Origin: Kiritimatiellota bacterium
GTDB lineage: Bacteria; Verrucomicrobiota; Lentisphaeria; Victivallales; JAADHT01
NCBI GenBank assembly: GCA_013151705.1
Contig: JAADHT010000028.1
Span: forward strand, 1 to 5,169
Direction of reading: 5' to 3'
DNA length: 5,169 nucleotides
Shown here: positions 1-5,169 of the stretch, piece by piece
Layout: every line of letters begins with the position of its first letter
Position numbering within the stretch: the first letter of the stretch is position 1
Translations under genes and position numbers: made by a program
The notes under the pieces: model-generated
The model's input: only the letters and a program-made list of their open reading frames with translations
Database searches by the model: none
What the model was told of the DNA's origin: nothing

Positions 1-1200
1 GTCGAACGCCGCCTTTATCTTTATCTCCGGCAGATTGAGTGAGAATGCGCCCGCGCGTTCTCTGCGCGCCCGGTTGGCGTCCGCGATTTCCGCGAGTCTC
101 GCGAAAGGCTCCTCTTCGGCTCTCCGCTCGGCCTCCTCGTAGGAGATCATCTCCGCGGAGATGACGCTCAATTCCACGCGTTCGCATTTCGGAGCGCCGT
201 CGGTTGGATCCATCGTTATTTGAAATGATATTGCCGGTGATTGCTCGTCCAAACCCAACGCGAAGCGGCGGGTTATGTCGTCGGGAAGCATTTTCACCAT
301 TTTTTCGGGCAGATAGGCGTTGGAGCCTCGGTCGCGGGCCTCCAAATCCATTGGCGAGCCGGGAATCACGACCGCCGCGGGATCCGCGACGTGCACCCAG
401 ATGGAATCTCCGTCCACGCTTATCGCGTCGTCCGGATCGCGACATCCGTCGTCGTCAATCGCGAAACTCGCGAGCCGCGTCAAGTCCAAGCGTTTCTCGT
501 CCGGCGTCGGCGGCGCGTCCAGAGCGGGATCGCTCAAAGGCTGTCCGGCGCGGGTAGGATGCGGATTGACGTATTCGTTCCAGACTCCGAGGCGCAACAG
601 CAGTTCGTGGGCTTTTTCCGGAGTCGAAGGGATTTTGAGTTCCTTCAAGGTACGGTTGGTGGTGGAGAGTCCGCAGGCATACCGCTCAAGCTCCTTCAAA
701 CGCGGAATGTCGCGCTCGTCCCAATCGCCGCCGCGCAATCGCTCAATGTGCTCGCGCCACTCGCGCTCGTTTTTCTCGCGTTCGCGCTTTTTCTCGCGTT
801 TCGACTCGATCTCCTCCCGGGGAAGCGGCGTTATCTCGTCGATTTCTCCGGAGAAGCAGTCGCTGGCGCGAACTTCGCGGAAAACGGCCCAGGTGTTCTC
901 CGCGGTAGCGTCGCCGAGGATCAACTCCGTCAATTCCGCGAGGGTCGCGGTCTCGCCTTGCAGAAGCTCCCAAGCCTCGTCCAAATCCAGCGGGATTCGC
1001 GTCTCCATCAGATTTTTCAGAGACGAAACCGGGCCGGGATGGAGTATTCTGATGTCTTTCGGGCGGACTTTTTTTGTTTTTCCGTCGGGGAAGATCAATT
1101 CGATTTTGTCGCCGACGGCGTCTACAAGCGCCGGCGTCTGCTTGAACAGCGCCAACGCTCTTTTTACTATGTCCAATTCTGACGCGGTCTCGTTTTTCAT
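1..1200 (-). CDS. RNase II family exoribonuclease (RNB domain), 3' part missing at window edge
   Basis: A minus-strand frame is open from an ATG at 1198-1200 to the left edge: 400 codons, no stop. AGGAG (complement of 1210-1214) lies 9 nt before the ATG. The family degrades RNA processively 3' to 5' in the cytoplasm using Mg2+. Residues about 25-60 look like a small beta-barrel ending in HPGP. Residues 129 to about 157 are a very charged Lys/Arg/Glu helix, possibly coiled coil. The RNB catalytic core starts near 245: IDDDGCRDPDDAI places Asp249, Asp255, Asp257 and Asp258 with the same spacing as the Asp tetrad of E. coli RNase II (201, 207, 209, 210). It is followed by WVHVADPAA and, at 295-305, the family's AYLPEKMVKML segment. 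The N-terminal layout recalls the cyanobacterial/plastid RNase II branch more than RNase R, since no cold-shock domain pair is obvious. Such proteins usually run to about 650 residues or more, so roughly a third is outside the window. The family call is firm; the subfamily is uncertain. Confidence 0.9.
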   Translation of the reverse strand, partial: MKNETASELDIVKRALALFKQTPALVDAVGDKIELIFPDGKTKKVRPKDIRILHPGPVSSLKNLMETRIPLDLDEAWELLQGETATLAELTELILGDATAENTWAVFREVRASDCFSGEIDEITPLPREEIESKREKKREREKNEREWREHIERLRGGDWDERDIPRLKELERYACGLSTTNRTLKELKIPSTPEKAHELLLRLGVWNEYVNPHPTRAGQPLSDPALDAPPTPDEKRLDLTRLASFAIDDDGCRDPDDAISVDGDSIWVHVADPAAVVIPGSPMDLEARDRGSNAYLPEKMVKMLPDDITRRFALGLDEQSPAISFQITMDPTDGAPKCERVELSVISAEMISYEEAERRAEEEPFARLAEIADANRARRERAGAFSLNLPEIKIKAAFD

Positions 1201-1533
1201 AACATAAAACTCCTGGGCGGAACTCAGTCCGCTGAAGTGATCTTCTTGATATACGCGTTTTTCATATTTATTTTATATGGAAACTATGCGTACAATCCAG
1301 TTTTAATCTATTTTTCCCGACCTTAATATAATTTTGATTTGCGAATTCCGGAATTTTTTGTGATTTTTCTTTGATTGCGATATAGGCGCATTTCAAGGTT
1401 TTCCGCCGACTTCGGACGTTCTCCTGAAAGTCCTATGGCGAGCAATATACTTCTTCGTCGCAAAAGGTCAAGTGATTTCGCTTGTTTGAGCTTGGATCAA
1501 GCGTCTATATGCTACGTTTTCAGGGGTGAAAAT
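1201..1533. other. AT-rich intergenic stretch upstream of the RNase gene
   Basis: This is the leader of the minus-strand RNase gene and the upstream region of the plus-strand LacI-like remnant. It is clearly richer in A/T than the RNase gene. On the minus strand a TAAAAT hexamer (complement of about 1270-1275) could be a -10 box, but I find no convincing -35 at 16-18 bp. A perfect 12-bp palindrome, AATTCCGGAATT, lies at 1344-1355 and is followed by a short T run on the plus strand; it has no spacer loop, so it fits a protein site better than a terminator. The reading frame that stays open from 1375 on the plus strand shows no recognisable protein before about 1534. Confidence 0.5.
1486..1513 (+). 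promoter_or_regulatory. Possible sigma70-type promoter for the small ORF at 1534
   Basis: TTGAGC at 1486-1491 and TATGCT at 1508-1513 are separated by 16 bp. Each matches the consensus hexamer at 4 of 6 positions. The -10 ends 20 bp before the ATG at 1534, which has an AGGGGTGA ribosome-binding-like stretch at 1522-1529. The match is modest and could be chance in this AT-rich stretch. Confidence 0.3.
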
Positions 1534-1743
1534 ATGAACAAATCTTTTACGGATAATATCGAGAGGCGTTTTGCGGATGAGTACCGCGATGGGATAGATG
1601 CCGGGCGCATGGGGGTTATGGGATACGACGGACTGTCCGTGGCAACCCGTCATTCGCCGAAAGTCGCAACTGTGGACATCCATCCGGAGGAGATCGGGAA
1701 AAAAGCGGAGTCGCCATTCCGAACGAGACATTTCCGGCTCTGA
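1534..1743 (+). pseudogene. LacI/GalR-type regulator remnant (69 codons)
   Basis: The ORF starts at ATG 1534 behind AGGGGTGA (1522-1529) and ends at TGA 1741-1743. Its middle reads VMGYDGLSVATRHSPKVATV, then DIHPEEIGKKA. This is the layout of the C-terminal sensor-domain end of LacI/GalR regulators: a G-(F/Y)-D strand, a Pro before the T-V strand, then a Glu-x-(I/M/L)-G-x-x-A helix that normally continues into a run of Leu. Here the helix stops after GKKA and the last dozen residues (PFRTRHFRL) do not look like the family. There is no helix-turn-helix and no room for the first 250 or so residues. I therefore read it as a truncated, decayed gene, although the intact start and ribosome site leave open a short expressed protein. 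It converges on the reductase gene ending at 1763. Similarity was judged by eye only. Confidence 0.42.
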
Positions 1744-1756
1744 AAACATTCAGGAG
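1738..1756. terminator. Weak stem-loop between convergent gene ends
   Basis: CTGAA (1740-1744), a 4-nt loop and TTCAG (1749-1753) form a 5-bp hairpin; it becomes a 7-bp stem if CTC at 1738-1740 pairs with GAG at 1754-1756 and one G bulges. It sits between the stop of the LacI-like remnant and the stop of the minus-strand reductase at 1763. There is no T run on either side, so it is not a standard intrinsic terminator. Confidence 0.22.
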
Positions 1757-1762
1757 TTGGAC

Positions 1763-2875
1763 TTACACGGGTTCGCCGAAACGGCCGGCGGCGGTGTCCG
1801 GTCGGTTATATTTCTCGGGAAATTTTCCCTCCGCTATTCCGCCGGTCTCGTCGTCTTTCGGAGGCGGTAGTTTCCATTCCTCTCTTTCAAAAATTTTCGT
1901 CTTGAAACCGGTTTGCTCTATGTTTTTGGTTCGTTCCTGGAAATCCGCGCATGCCCGGATGCAACCTTTCGCTCCGCAGACCGCGAAATAACCCACATGC
2001 TCCATGATCTGCTTGTAGAACGGAATAATGGTGTCGGTGGGCATTTCGTCGCTCGGCGTCCATCGCCCACCAGCCAGCGTGTAGGTCATGCGATAAGCGA
2101 TCTCTTCGGACATCTCGCTTTCGCGCACGTTCAAATCGACTCCGGGCAGAGCTTTTTTCATAAACGGGGAGGCCTCGTAGTTCAATCCGTGGTGCGTCAG
2201 GGTGCAACGTCCCATATGCACGTCGCCCCACTCTATCGTCTCACCGTCTATCTCAATGCGTATGGGATCCCGGTCTCCAGGCATCGGGATCGCTCCGCCG
2301 GGACATTTTTTAGCGCATTTCATGCAACGTTTGCACAATGTTCCAGGTTTGATTATCGGATCCGGCTCGAGTTCCGCGTCGGTCAGTATGGTTCCCAACC
2401 GCACTCTGGGACCCCATTTCGGATGGATGAAGACCTTCGACCACCCTATCTCGCCCAAACCGCATGCGACTCCCGCGATTCTCACGTTTATATTGAGTCC
2501 CGGCGCCGGTCTTCCGGGAGCGACGGGTTCTCTGGCTCCCGGCCTCTCGGGCACTCCGGGTTGAACCGGCACCGCCTCGTATCCGGAATCCTCGATCAAA
2601 CACGACATGTCGTAGTTGATAAGGGGACGGAAAAGGGTGTTCAACCTGTTGTAGGAGTAATAGGTGTAATTCGACCAATGGGTTCCTTCGGTTATTCCCC
2701 TGTATGTGCCGCGGGGTATGGGGGCGACTATGGAAATCACCGATTTGCATTCCGGAAAAATGTTTTTCGGGTGCATTCTTTCAGGAGCGTTGTCAAAACG
2801 CTCGATGTTGGCGATGCCCATGTCGCCGCCAAGCTCGACGGCCATCTTTTTCAGTTTCTCTTTCAAATCTTTCAT
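1763..2875 (-). CDS. Soluble bis-[4Fe-4S] reductase-like protein, COG1600/reductive dehalogenase superfamily (370 aa)
   Basis: Starts at ATG 2873-2875 with GGAG (complement of 2882-2885) 6 nt upstream; stops at TAA 1763-1765. The N-terminal half carries superfamily signatures: IERF (24-27), IFPECKSVI (39-47), SGYEAVP (97-103) and ACGLGEIGWSK (137-147), the last resembling the G-L-G-x-x-G-K-N motif of QueG and RdhA proteins. The first cluster motif is complete: Cys181, 184, 187 and 191 followed by Pro192 (CxxCxxCxxxCP). The second cluster is unusual: Cys224, then about 75 residues later Cys300, 305 and 309, that is C-x4-C-x3-C with no Pro. No Tat signal, lipobox or membrane segment is seen, so it should be cytoplasmic. 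About 60 residues follow the last Cys, too few for the HEAT-like tail of QueG. Automatic annotation would probably say epoxyqueuosine reductase or reductive dehalogenase; I infer only a corrinoid- or Fe-S-dependent reductase of unknown substrate. It is paralogous to the next reductase upstream. Confidence 0.85.
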   Translation of the reverse strand: MKDLKEKLKKMAVELGGDMGIANIERFDNAPERMHPKNIFPECKSVISIVAPIPRGTYRGITEGTHWSNYTYYSYNRLNTLFRPLINYDMSCLIEDSGYEAVPVQPGVPERPGAREPVAPGRPAPGLNINVRIAGVACGLGEIGWSKVFIHPKWGPRVRLGTILTDAELEPDPIIKPGTLCKRCMKCAKKCPGGAIPMPGDRDPIRIEIDGETIEWGDVHMGRCTLTHHGLNYEASPFMKKALPGVDLNVRESEMSEEIAYRMTYTLAGGRWTPSDEMPTDTIIPFYKQIMEHVGYFAVCGAKGCIRACADFQERTKNIEQTGFKTKIFEREEWKLPPPKDDETGGIAEGKFPEKYNRPDTAAGRFGEPV

Positions 2876-2962
2876 TTTTCACTCCGTGATAAACATTTTT
2901 CGTTTTTAAACTTGAGCATGCGTACATATTGTTACAGATAAATATGAGCGAATGCTTATCGG

Positions 2963-3086
2963 AACGTGGAAGATCGTTTGGAGTACAGCCTTCAGACTGA
3001 ATTTCCTTTCTGGCATGTGTGGAACTTTCGTATGCGCGTTATTTAAACGCTGGCTGAATCCTGTACTCCAAAACAATCATTCCGTT
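2963..3086. repeat. 124-bp inverted-repeat element between the two reductase genes
   Basis: TTTGGAGTACAG at 2977-2988 is perfectly repeated as its complement CTGTACTCCAAA at 3061-3072. Pairing continues inward after a 2-bp mismatch (TTCAG 2991-2995 with CTGAA 3054-3058) and outward, with small gaps, to about AACG 2963-2966 against CGTT 3083-3086. The interior holds two smaller hairpins: TTCAG-A-CTGAA (2991-3001) and GCGTT-ATTTA-AACGC (3036-3050). It carries no ORF. It could be a small non-autonomous mobile element, an extragenic palindrome, or a structured spacer in the reductase transcript. No clear target-site duplication is visible. Confidence 0.55.
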
Positions 3087-3128
3087 GTTAATAGTCATCC
3101 ACAGATGCAATAAACATACATGACCAAG

Positions 3129-3935
3129 TCACGCAATCGGTCGGTTGTACGCATCTAAACCCCATGGTTTGCGTTTTCTGAATGGTTTGTTGAATTTATT
3201 GTCTAATTTATTTCGCTTCTCGAGTGAGACGACGCAGGCTCTCGCGCAAGCCGCGGCGAGTCTGTCTTTCATCCCCCCTCGTCCGAATGTGTCAACGGCT
3301 CCATTCGCGCATTTGGAGCAGATGGTTTTATCTCGTTCTCCATCGGTGAAGGCGTTTAACGGGCATCCTGTGAGGCAATCTTCGCAGTCGGCGCAGAAAT
3401 CAAGATTCAATATATCGTCCTGAGCTAATTCCACGTCGGTCAAAATCATTGCGAATCTCTGTCTTGGCCCGAATTTCGGCGTTAGAAAGAATCCTCCTTT
3501 CCCCATATTTCCGAGCCCGGCTTGTTGTGCCGCGAATTCAATATCGACCACTACGTTGGGCGCGGGTTTGTCGGGTGCGACTGGAAGGCCATACGCCATG
3601 TCGACGTCGCTTGAGTACCCGAAAAGTGGCACGGCCTCCGCGTTTCTCTCCTCAAGCCAGCATGTAATGTCGTAGGTGGATTTCGAAATGAAGTTATCCT
3701 CCAGATATCTATGGCCAAACGCTCCGTAGGTGCTGCCGAAACTTGTTCCCTCCTCGACCCCTCGGAGGGCGCCTCGGAGAATTCGGCGTCCCAAAACAAT
3801 GACGGATGCGCATTCAGGAAAAATGGATGACGGATGCTCATTGTCAGGGCGTCCCTCGAATCGTTCTATCGACGCGATACCAACTAGATCCGCTCCAGCC
3901 TCCGCGGCGAAACTCTTCAACTCACTCGATTTCAT
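3129..3935 (-). CDS. Soluble bis-[4Fe-4S] reductase-like protein, short paralogue (268 aa)
   Basis: Starts at ATG 3933-3935 with AAGGAG (complement of 3944-3949) 8 nt upstream; stops at 3129-3131. It shares with the neighbouring 370-aa protein the blocks IERF (23-26), IFPECASVI (38-46), RGALRGVEEGT (54-64), EAVP (100-103), GLGNMGKGG (140-148) and KFGPRQRFAMILTD (154-167). The first Fe-S motif is complete and falls on the same residue numbers in both proteins: Cys181, 184, 187 and 191-Pro. The second is Cys206-x2-Cys209, then Cys230-x3-Cys234, a compact and non-standard arrangement without the usual CP. It is about 100 residues shorter than its paralogue, mainly because the stretch between the second-cluster Cys groups is reduced. 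No signal peptide or membrane segment is seen. It lies downstream of the IclR gene in the same direction, 145 bp away, and upstream of the paralogue by 253 bp. The substrate is unknown; a cytoplasmic reductase is the safe reading. Confidence 0.84.
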   Translation of the reverse strand: MKSSELKSFAAEAGADLVGIASIERFEGRPDNEHPSSIFPECASVIVLGRRILRGALRGVEEGTSFGSTYGAFGHRYLEDNFISKSTYDITCWLEERNAEAVPLFGYSSDVDMAYGLPVAPDKPAPNVVVDIEFAAQQAGLGNMGKGGFFLTPKFGPRQRFAMILTDVELAQDDILNLDFCADCEDCLTGCPLNAFTDGERDKTICSKCANGAVDTFGRGGMKDRLAAACARACVVSLEKRNKLDNKFNKPFRKRKPWGLDAYNRPIA

Positions 3936-3979
3936 TTTTCACACTCCTTATATTGTTAGTTGTTGTTTCTCTTTTTTCT

Positions 3980-3994
3980 AAACGGGATCCGTTT
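3980..3994. promoter_or_regulatory. Palindrome upstream of the short reductase gene
   Basis: AAACGG (3980-3985), spacer GAT, CCGTTT (3989-3994) is a perfect 6-bp inverted repeat centred 52 bp upstream of the reductase ATG. It could be an operator or a leader hairpin. A TTGAAA hexamer, a good -35 match, lies just upstream on the minus strand (complement of 3992-3997) but has no clear -10 partner. Confidence 0.3.
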
Positions 3995-4010
3995 CAACCT
4001 TCGTTTGGTA

Positions 4011-4050
4011 AAGGGACTTAAGGGGCGAAGGACTAAAGTCCCTTCCCCCC
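4011..4050 (-). promoter_or_regulatory. Two mutually exclusive stem-loops between the IclR and reductase genes
   Basis: Stem A pairs AAGGGACTT (4011-4019) with AAGTCCCTT (4036-4044): 9 perfect bp around a 16-nt loop. Stem B pairs 4022-4033 with 4038-4050 around a 4-nt loop: about 11 bp, with one bulge and one mismatch. Both use 4038-4044, so an RNA cannot form both at once. In the minus-strand transcript they lie 31 nt after the IclR stop and 76 nt before the reductase ATG. Neither is followed by a clean U tract, so it may be a weak terminator, an attenuator or a processing site. Confidence 0.4.
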
Positions 4051-4080
4051 GTTGCCGCTTCAATGTGTTGAGAAATCGTC

Positions 4081-4854
4081 TCAATGCCCATCGTATTCGG
4101 CGAATCCCAGGGAGAAGGACGCAGCTTCCGCGGTTTCTCTTACCGCTCCAGCGTATTCCGATATCTCCTCATGTTCGTAGTTCTCTTTTGGTGGCATTTG
4201 CGCTCCTATGATCCCAGCCAACTCTCCATTCACATTAAAAACGGGTGATGCCGCCGCCACCACGGATTTTCCTCGCTCGTATATGGCCAACGCAACTTTC
4301 CTCTCTCTGATCTCCGGTAGTGATTCTATGAATTTTTTCTTAGAGGTGATTGTTTGATCCGTGCATTTTTTGAATGGGCATTTCTCTAAAAATGCATCAA
4401 GATCATCCGGAGGATGGTAGGCCGCAGCCACTTTCCCACTCGCCGAGCAATGAATGGGATTCAAGGTGCCAATATCCAAAGCTGAGTCGGTTGAATGTTG
4501 AGCGCTAAAGTATATGGCGTCGATTATCATCGGGCGGTTCTCGATGCATACGCTCAGATATGTGTTGATTTGGCGTTGTTTAGATAACCTGAGCAGAAAA
4601 GGCTTTACTTTTTGCCTGATGATATTTTTAGTGAGGCACAAATTGGACAAAGATAATATTTTTAAGGAGATCCCGTACAATCTGCTTTTAGGGTCCTGTT
4701 CAATGTAGCCCGCCTCGGACAGAGTTTTCAATAAACGACAAGCGTGACTGTTTGGAACTCCCATCGCTTCAGCGATTTGGGTAACGGAAAGCATTTCTTC
4801 CGTAGAGGCCAAAACTTGAAGCACCTTGAATCCGTTTCGCAATGTATTGTTCAT
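4081..4854 (-). CDS. IclR-family transcriptional regulator (257 aa)
   Basis: I place the start at ATG 4852-4854, not at an in-frame ATG at 4945-4947. The inner ATG has AAGGAA 8 nt upstream and gives a family-typical 257 residues; the outer one lacks a ribosome site and would add a Leu/Phe/Tyr-rich tail unlike IclR. Residues 5-65 form the winged helix-turn-helix: LRNGFKVLQVLAS, the turn and recognition helix around SVTQIAEAMGVPNSHACRLL (23-42), then GYIEQDPKSRLYGIS for the wing. Residues 75-257 are the effector domain, with the signature PIHCSASGKVAAAY (133-146), where Cys136 may face the ligand, and AASPVFNVNGELAGIIGA (201-218). IclR proteins bind small, often aromatic or keto-acid, ligands and act as dimers or tetramers. 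The gene points towards the two reductases and is divergent from a second IclR gene, so it may control the reductases, itself, or both. It looks richer in A/T-ending codons than the RNase gene. Confidence 0.93.
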   Translation of the reverse strand: MNNTLRNGFKVLQVLASTEEMLSVTQIAEAMGVPNSHACRLLKTLSEAGYIEQDPKSRLYGISLKILSLSNLCLTKNIIRQKVKPFLLRLSKQRQINTYLSVCIENRPMIIDAIYFSAQHSTDSALDIGTLNPIHCSASGKVAAAYHPPDDLDAFLEKCPFKKCTDQTITSKKKFIESLPEIRERKVALAIYERGKSVVAAASPVFNVNGELAGIIGAQMPPKENYEHEEISEYAGAVRETAEAASFSLGFAEYDGH

Positions 4855-4862
4855 TTTTTCAG

Positions 4863-4868
4863 TTCCTT
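4863..4868 (-). promoter_or_regulatory. Ribosome-binding site that decides the IclR start
   Basis: The minus strand reads AAGGAA 8 nt before the ATG at 4852-4854. The alternative upstream ATG at 4947 has no comparable purine-rich site. This supports the 257-residue product. Confidence 0.6.
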
Positions 4869-4892
4869 GTTGCAAAATATAAAATAACAACA

Positions 4893-4923
4893 ACAATAAT
4901 TCCATATAATAGAATAAAGTCAA
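4893..4923 (-). promoter_or_regulatory. Possible promoter of the minus-strand IclR gene
   Basis: TTGACT (complement of 4918-4923) matches the -35 consensus at 5 of 6 positions. The best -10 partner is TATTGT (complement of 4893-4898), 4 of 6, but at a long 19-bp spacing. A different pairing, CGGACA with TATTAT at 16 bp, is also possible. The region is AT-rich, so the exact boxes are uncertain. Confidence 0.3.
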
Positions 4924-4989
4924 GCGTTGTCCGAAAAATAATTGCATATTTCTTCGAAAAGGACTTGAATTGATCGAAATTTTGTGACA

Positions 4990-5008
4990 AATTCAATAAT
5001 AATGAATT
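4990..5008. promoter_or_regulatory. Operator-like palindrome 1 (AATTCA-N7-TGAATT)
   Basis: A perfect 6-bp inverted repeat around a 7-bp AT-rich spacer, centred at 4999. It lies between the divergent IclR genes and has the same TTCA-N7-TGAA core as the neighbouring palindrome. An additional TTGAATT half-site occurs at 4965-4971. It is a likely binding site for one of the flanking IclR proteins (inference). Confidence 0.5.
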
Positions 5009-5010
5009 AG

Positions 5011-5027
5011 GTTCAGTATATATGAAC
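5011..5027. promoter_or_regulatory. Operator-like palindrome 2 (GTTCA-N7-TGAAC)
   Basis: A perfect 5-bp inverted repeat around a 7-bp spacer, centred at 5019. That is exactly 20 bp, about two helical turns, from the centre of palindrome 1, so two dimers could sit on the same DNA face. It lies 87 bp upstream of the plus-strand IclR start and about 90 bp upstream of the minus-strand gene's putative -35. Confidence 0.5.
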
Positions 5028-5037
5028 TATTGTTCGA

Positions 5038-5091
5038 GGCGTGACGCGGAATTGATTAATTAGTTTACCACGCCGTAGTTTGACGAAGGCG
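5038..5091 (+). other. Possible leader RNA folds before the second IclR gene
   Basis: GGCGTG (5038-5043) is complementary to CACGCC (5069-5074), and the CGCC of that second segment can instead pair with GGCG (5088-5091). The stems are short and the loops are 25 and 13 nt, so this is only a weak hint of alternative folding in the leader. Confidence 0.18.
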
Positions 5092-5113
5092 GGTATGCGA
5101 AAAAGGAGATAAT

Positions 5114-5169
5114 ATGGTAAAATCGGTACATAACGCGTTGAAGGCTTTGGATCTCATCGTAGAGCGGCA
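5114..5169 (+). CDS. Second IclR-family regulator, 5' end only
   Basis: ATG 5114 follows AAGGAG (5103-5108) with a 5-nt gap, a strong ribosome site. The 18 complete codons read MVKSVHNALKALDLIVER and then run off the right edge. Ser-Val-x-x-Ala-Leu-x-x-Leu-x-x-(L/I) is the usual opening of the first helix of the IclR winged helix-turn-helix, and it resembles the other IclR protein here (LRNGFKVLQVL). It is divergent from that gene across 259 bp carrying two operator-like palindromes. With so few residues the family call is likely but not certain. Confidence 0.7.
   Translation, partial: MVKSVHNALKALDLIVER

Noticed and set aside
241..1182. 313-codon plus-strand reading frame, and a second one at 320-1207
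   Set aside because: Both are antisense to the RNase II-like gene, whose catalytic motif and codon pattern are convincing on the minus strand. Their translations are Arg/Ser-rich with no recognisable domain.
1468..1749. 93-codon minus-strand reading frame between the RNase and reductase genes
   Set aside because: It shows no recognisable motif and overlaps the plus-strand LacI-like remnant, which does show one.
2918..2926. ATGCGTACA also occurring at 1286-1294 and, as its complement, at 3146-3154
   Set aside because: One copy lies inside coding sequence and the positions relative to starts differ. A few shared 9-mers are expected by chance in 5 kb.
1913..2941. 342-codon plus-strand reading frame
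   Set aside because: It lies opposite the 370-residue Fe-S reductase-like gene and has no family features; it is a by-product of the codon bias of the real gene.
1763..3935. Classical respiratory reductive dehalogenase operon (rdhA/rdhB)
   Set aside because: There is no Tat signal on either protein and no small membrane-anchor gene nearby. The proteins are also shorter than typical RdhA.
4855..4947. Upstream in-frame start adding 31 residues to the IclR protein
   Set aside because: No ribosome site precedes ATG 4947, and the added Leu/Phe/Tyr-rich stretch comes from AT-rich promoter DNA. The inner start has AAGGAA and gives the normal family length.
1..5169. CRISPR array, tRNA, rRNA or transposase gene
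   Set aside because: I saw no regularly spaced direct repeats, no tRNA cloverleaf or rRNA signature, and no transposase motif on either strand.

Overview
The window looks like accessory or catabolic DNA from a bacterium, most likely an anaerobe. That guess rests on two soluble Fe-S reductase-like proteins of the COG1600 / reductive-dehalogenase superfamily beside IclR-type regulators. Synergistota or a clostridial or deltaproteobacterial anaerobe would fit, but nothing here fixes the taxon. Every protein-coding call comes from reading motifs by eye.

Layout, left to right. (1) 1-1200, minus: the first 400 codons of an RNase II-type (RNB domain) exoribonuclease, cut by the left window edge. 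(2) 1201-1762: mostly intergenic, holding a 69-codon plus-strand ORF whose sequence resembles the C-terminal sensor region of a LacI/GalR regulator; it is probably a gene remnant. (3) 1763-2875 and 3129-3935, both minus: two divergent paralogues of a soluble bis-[4Fe-4S] reductase-like family, separated by 253 bp that contain a 124-bp inverted-repeat element. (4) 4081-4854, minus: a complete IclR-family regulator, separated from the reductases by 145 bp with two competing stem-loops. (5) 4855-5113: a divergent regulatory region with two tandem palindromes whose centres are 20 bp apart. (6) 5114 to the right edge, plus: the first codons of a second IclR-family regulator.

How they may work together (inference): one or both IclR proteins sense a small aromatic or carboxylic ligand and control the two reductases, which would carry out a low-potential reduction of an unknown substrate in the cytoplasm. 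Neither reductase has a Tat signal, and no membrane-anchor gene is present, so this is not a classical respiratory dehalogenase operon. Neither shows clear room for the C-terminal HEAT-like domain of true QueG, so a tRNA-queuosine role is not well supported. The RNase gene is probably an unrelated housekeeping neighbour. The most notable observations are the pair of non-standard Fe-S proteins, the twin palindromes between the two IclR genes, and the structured spacers.
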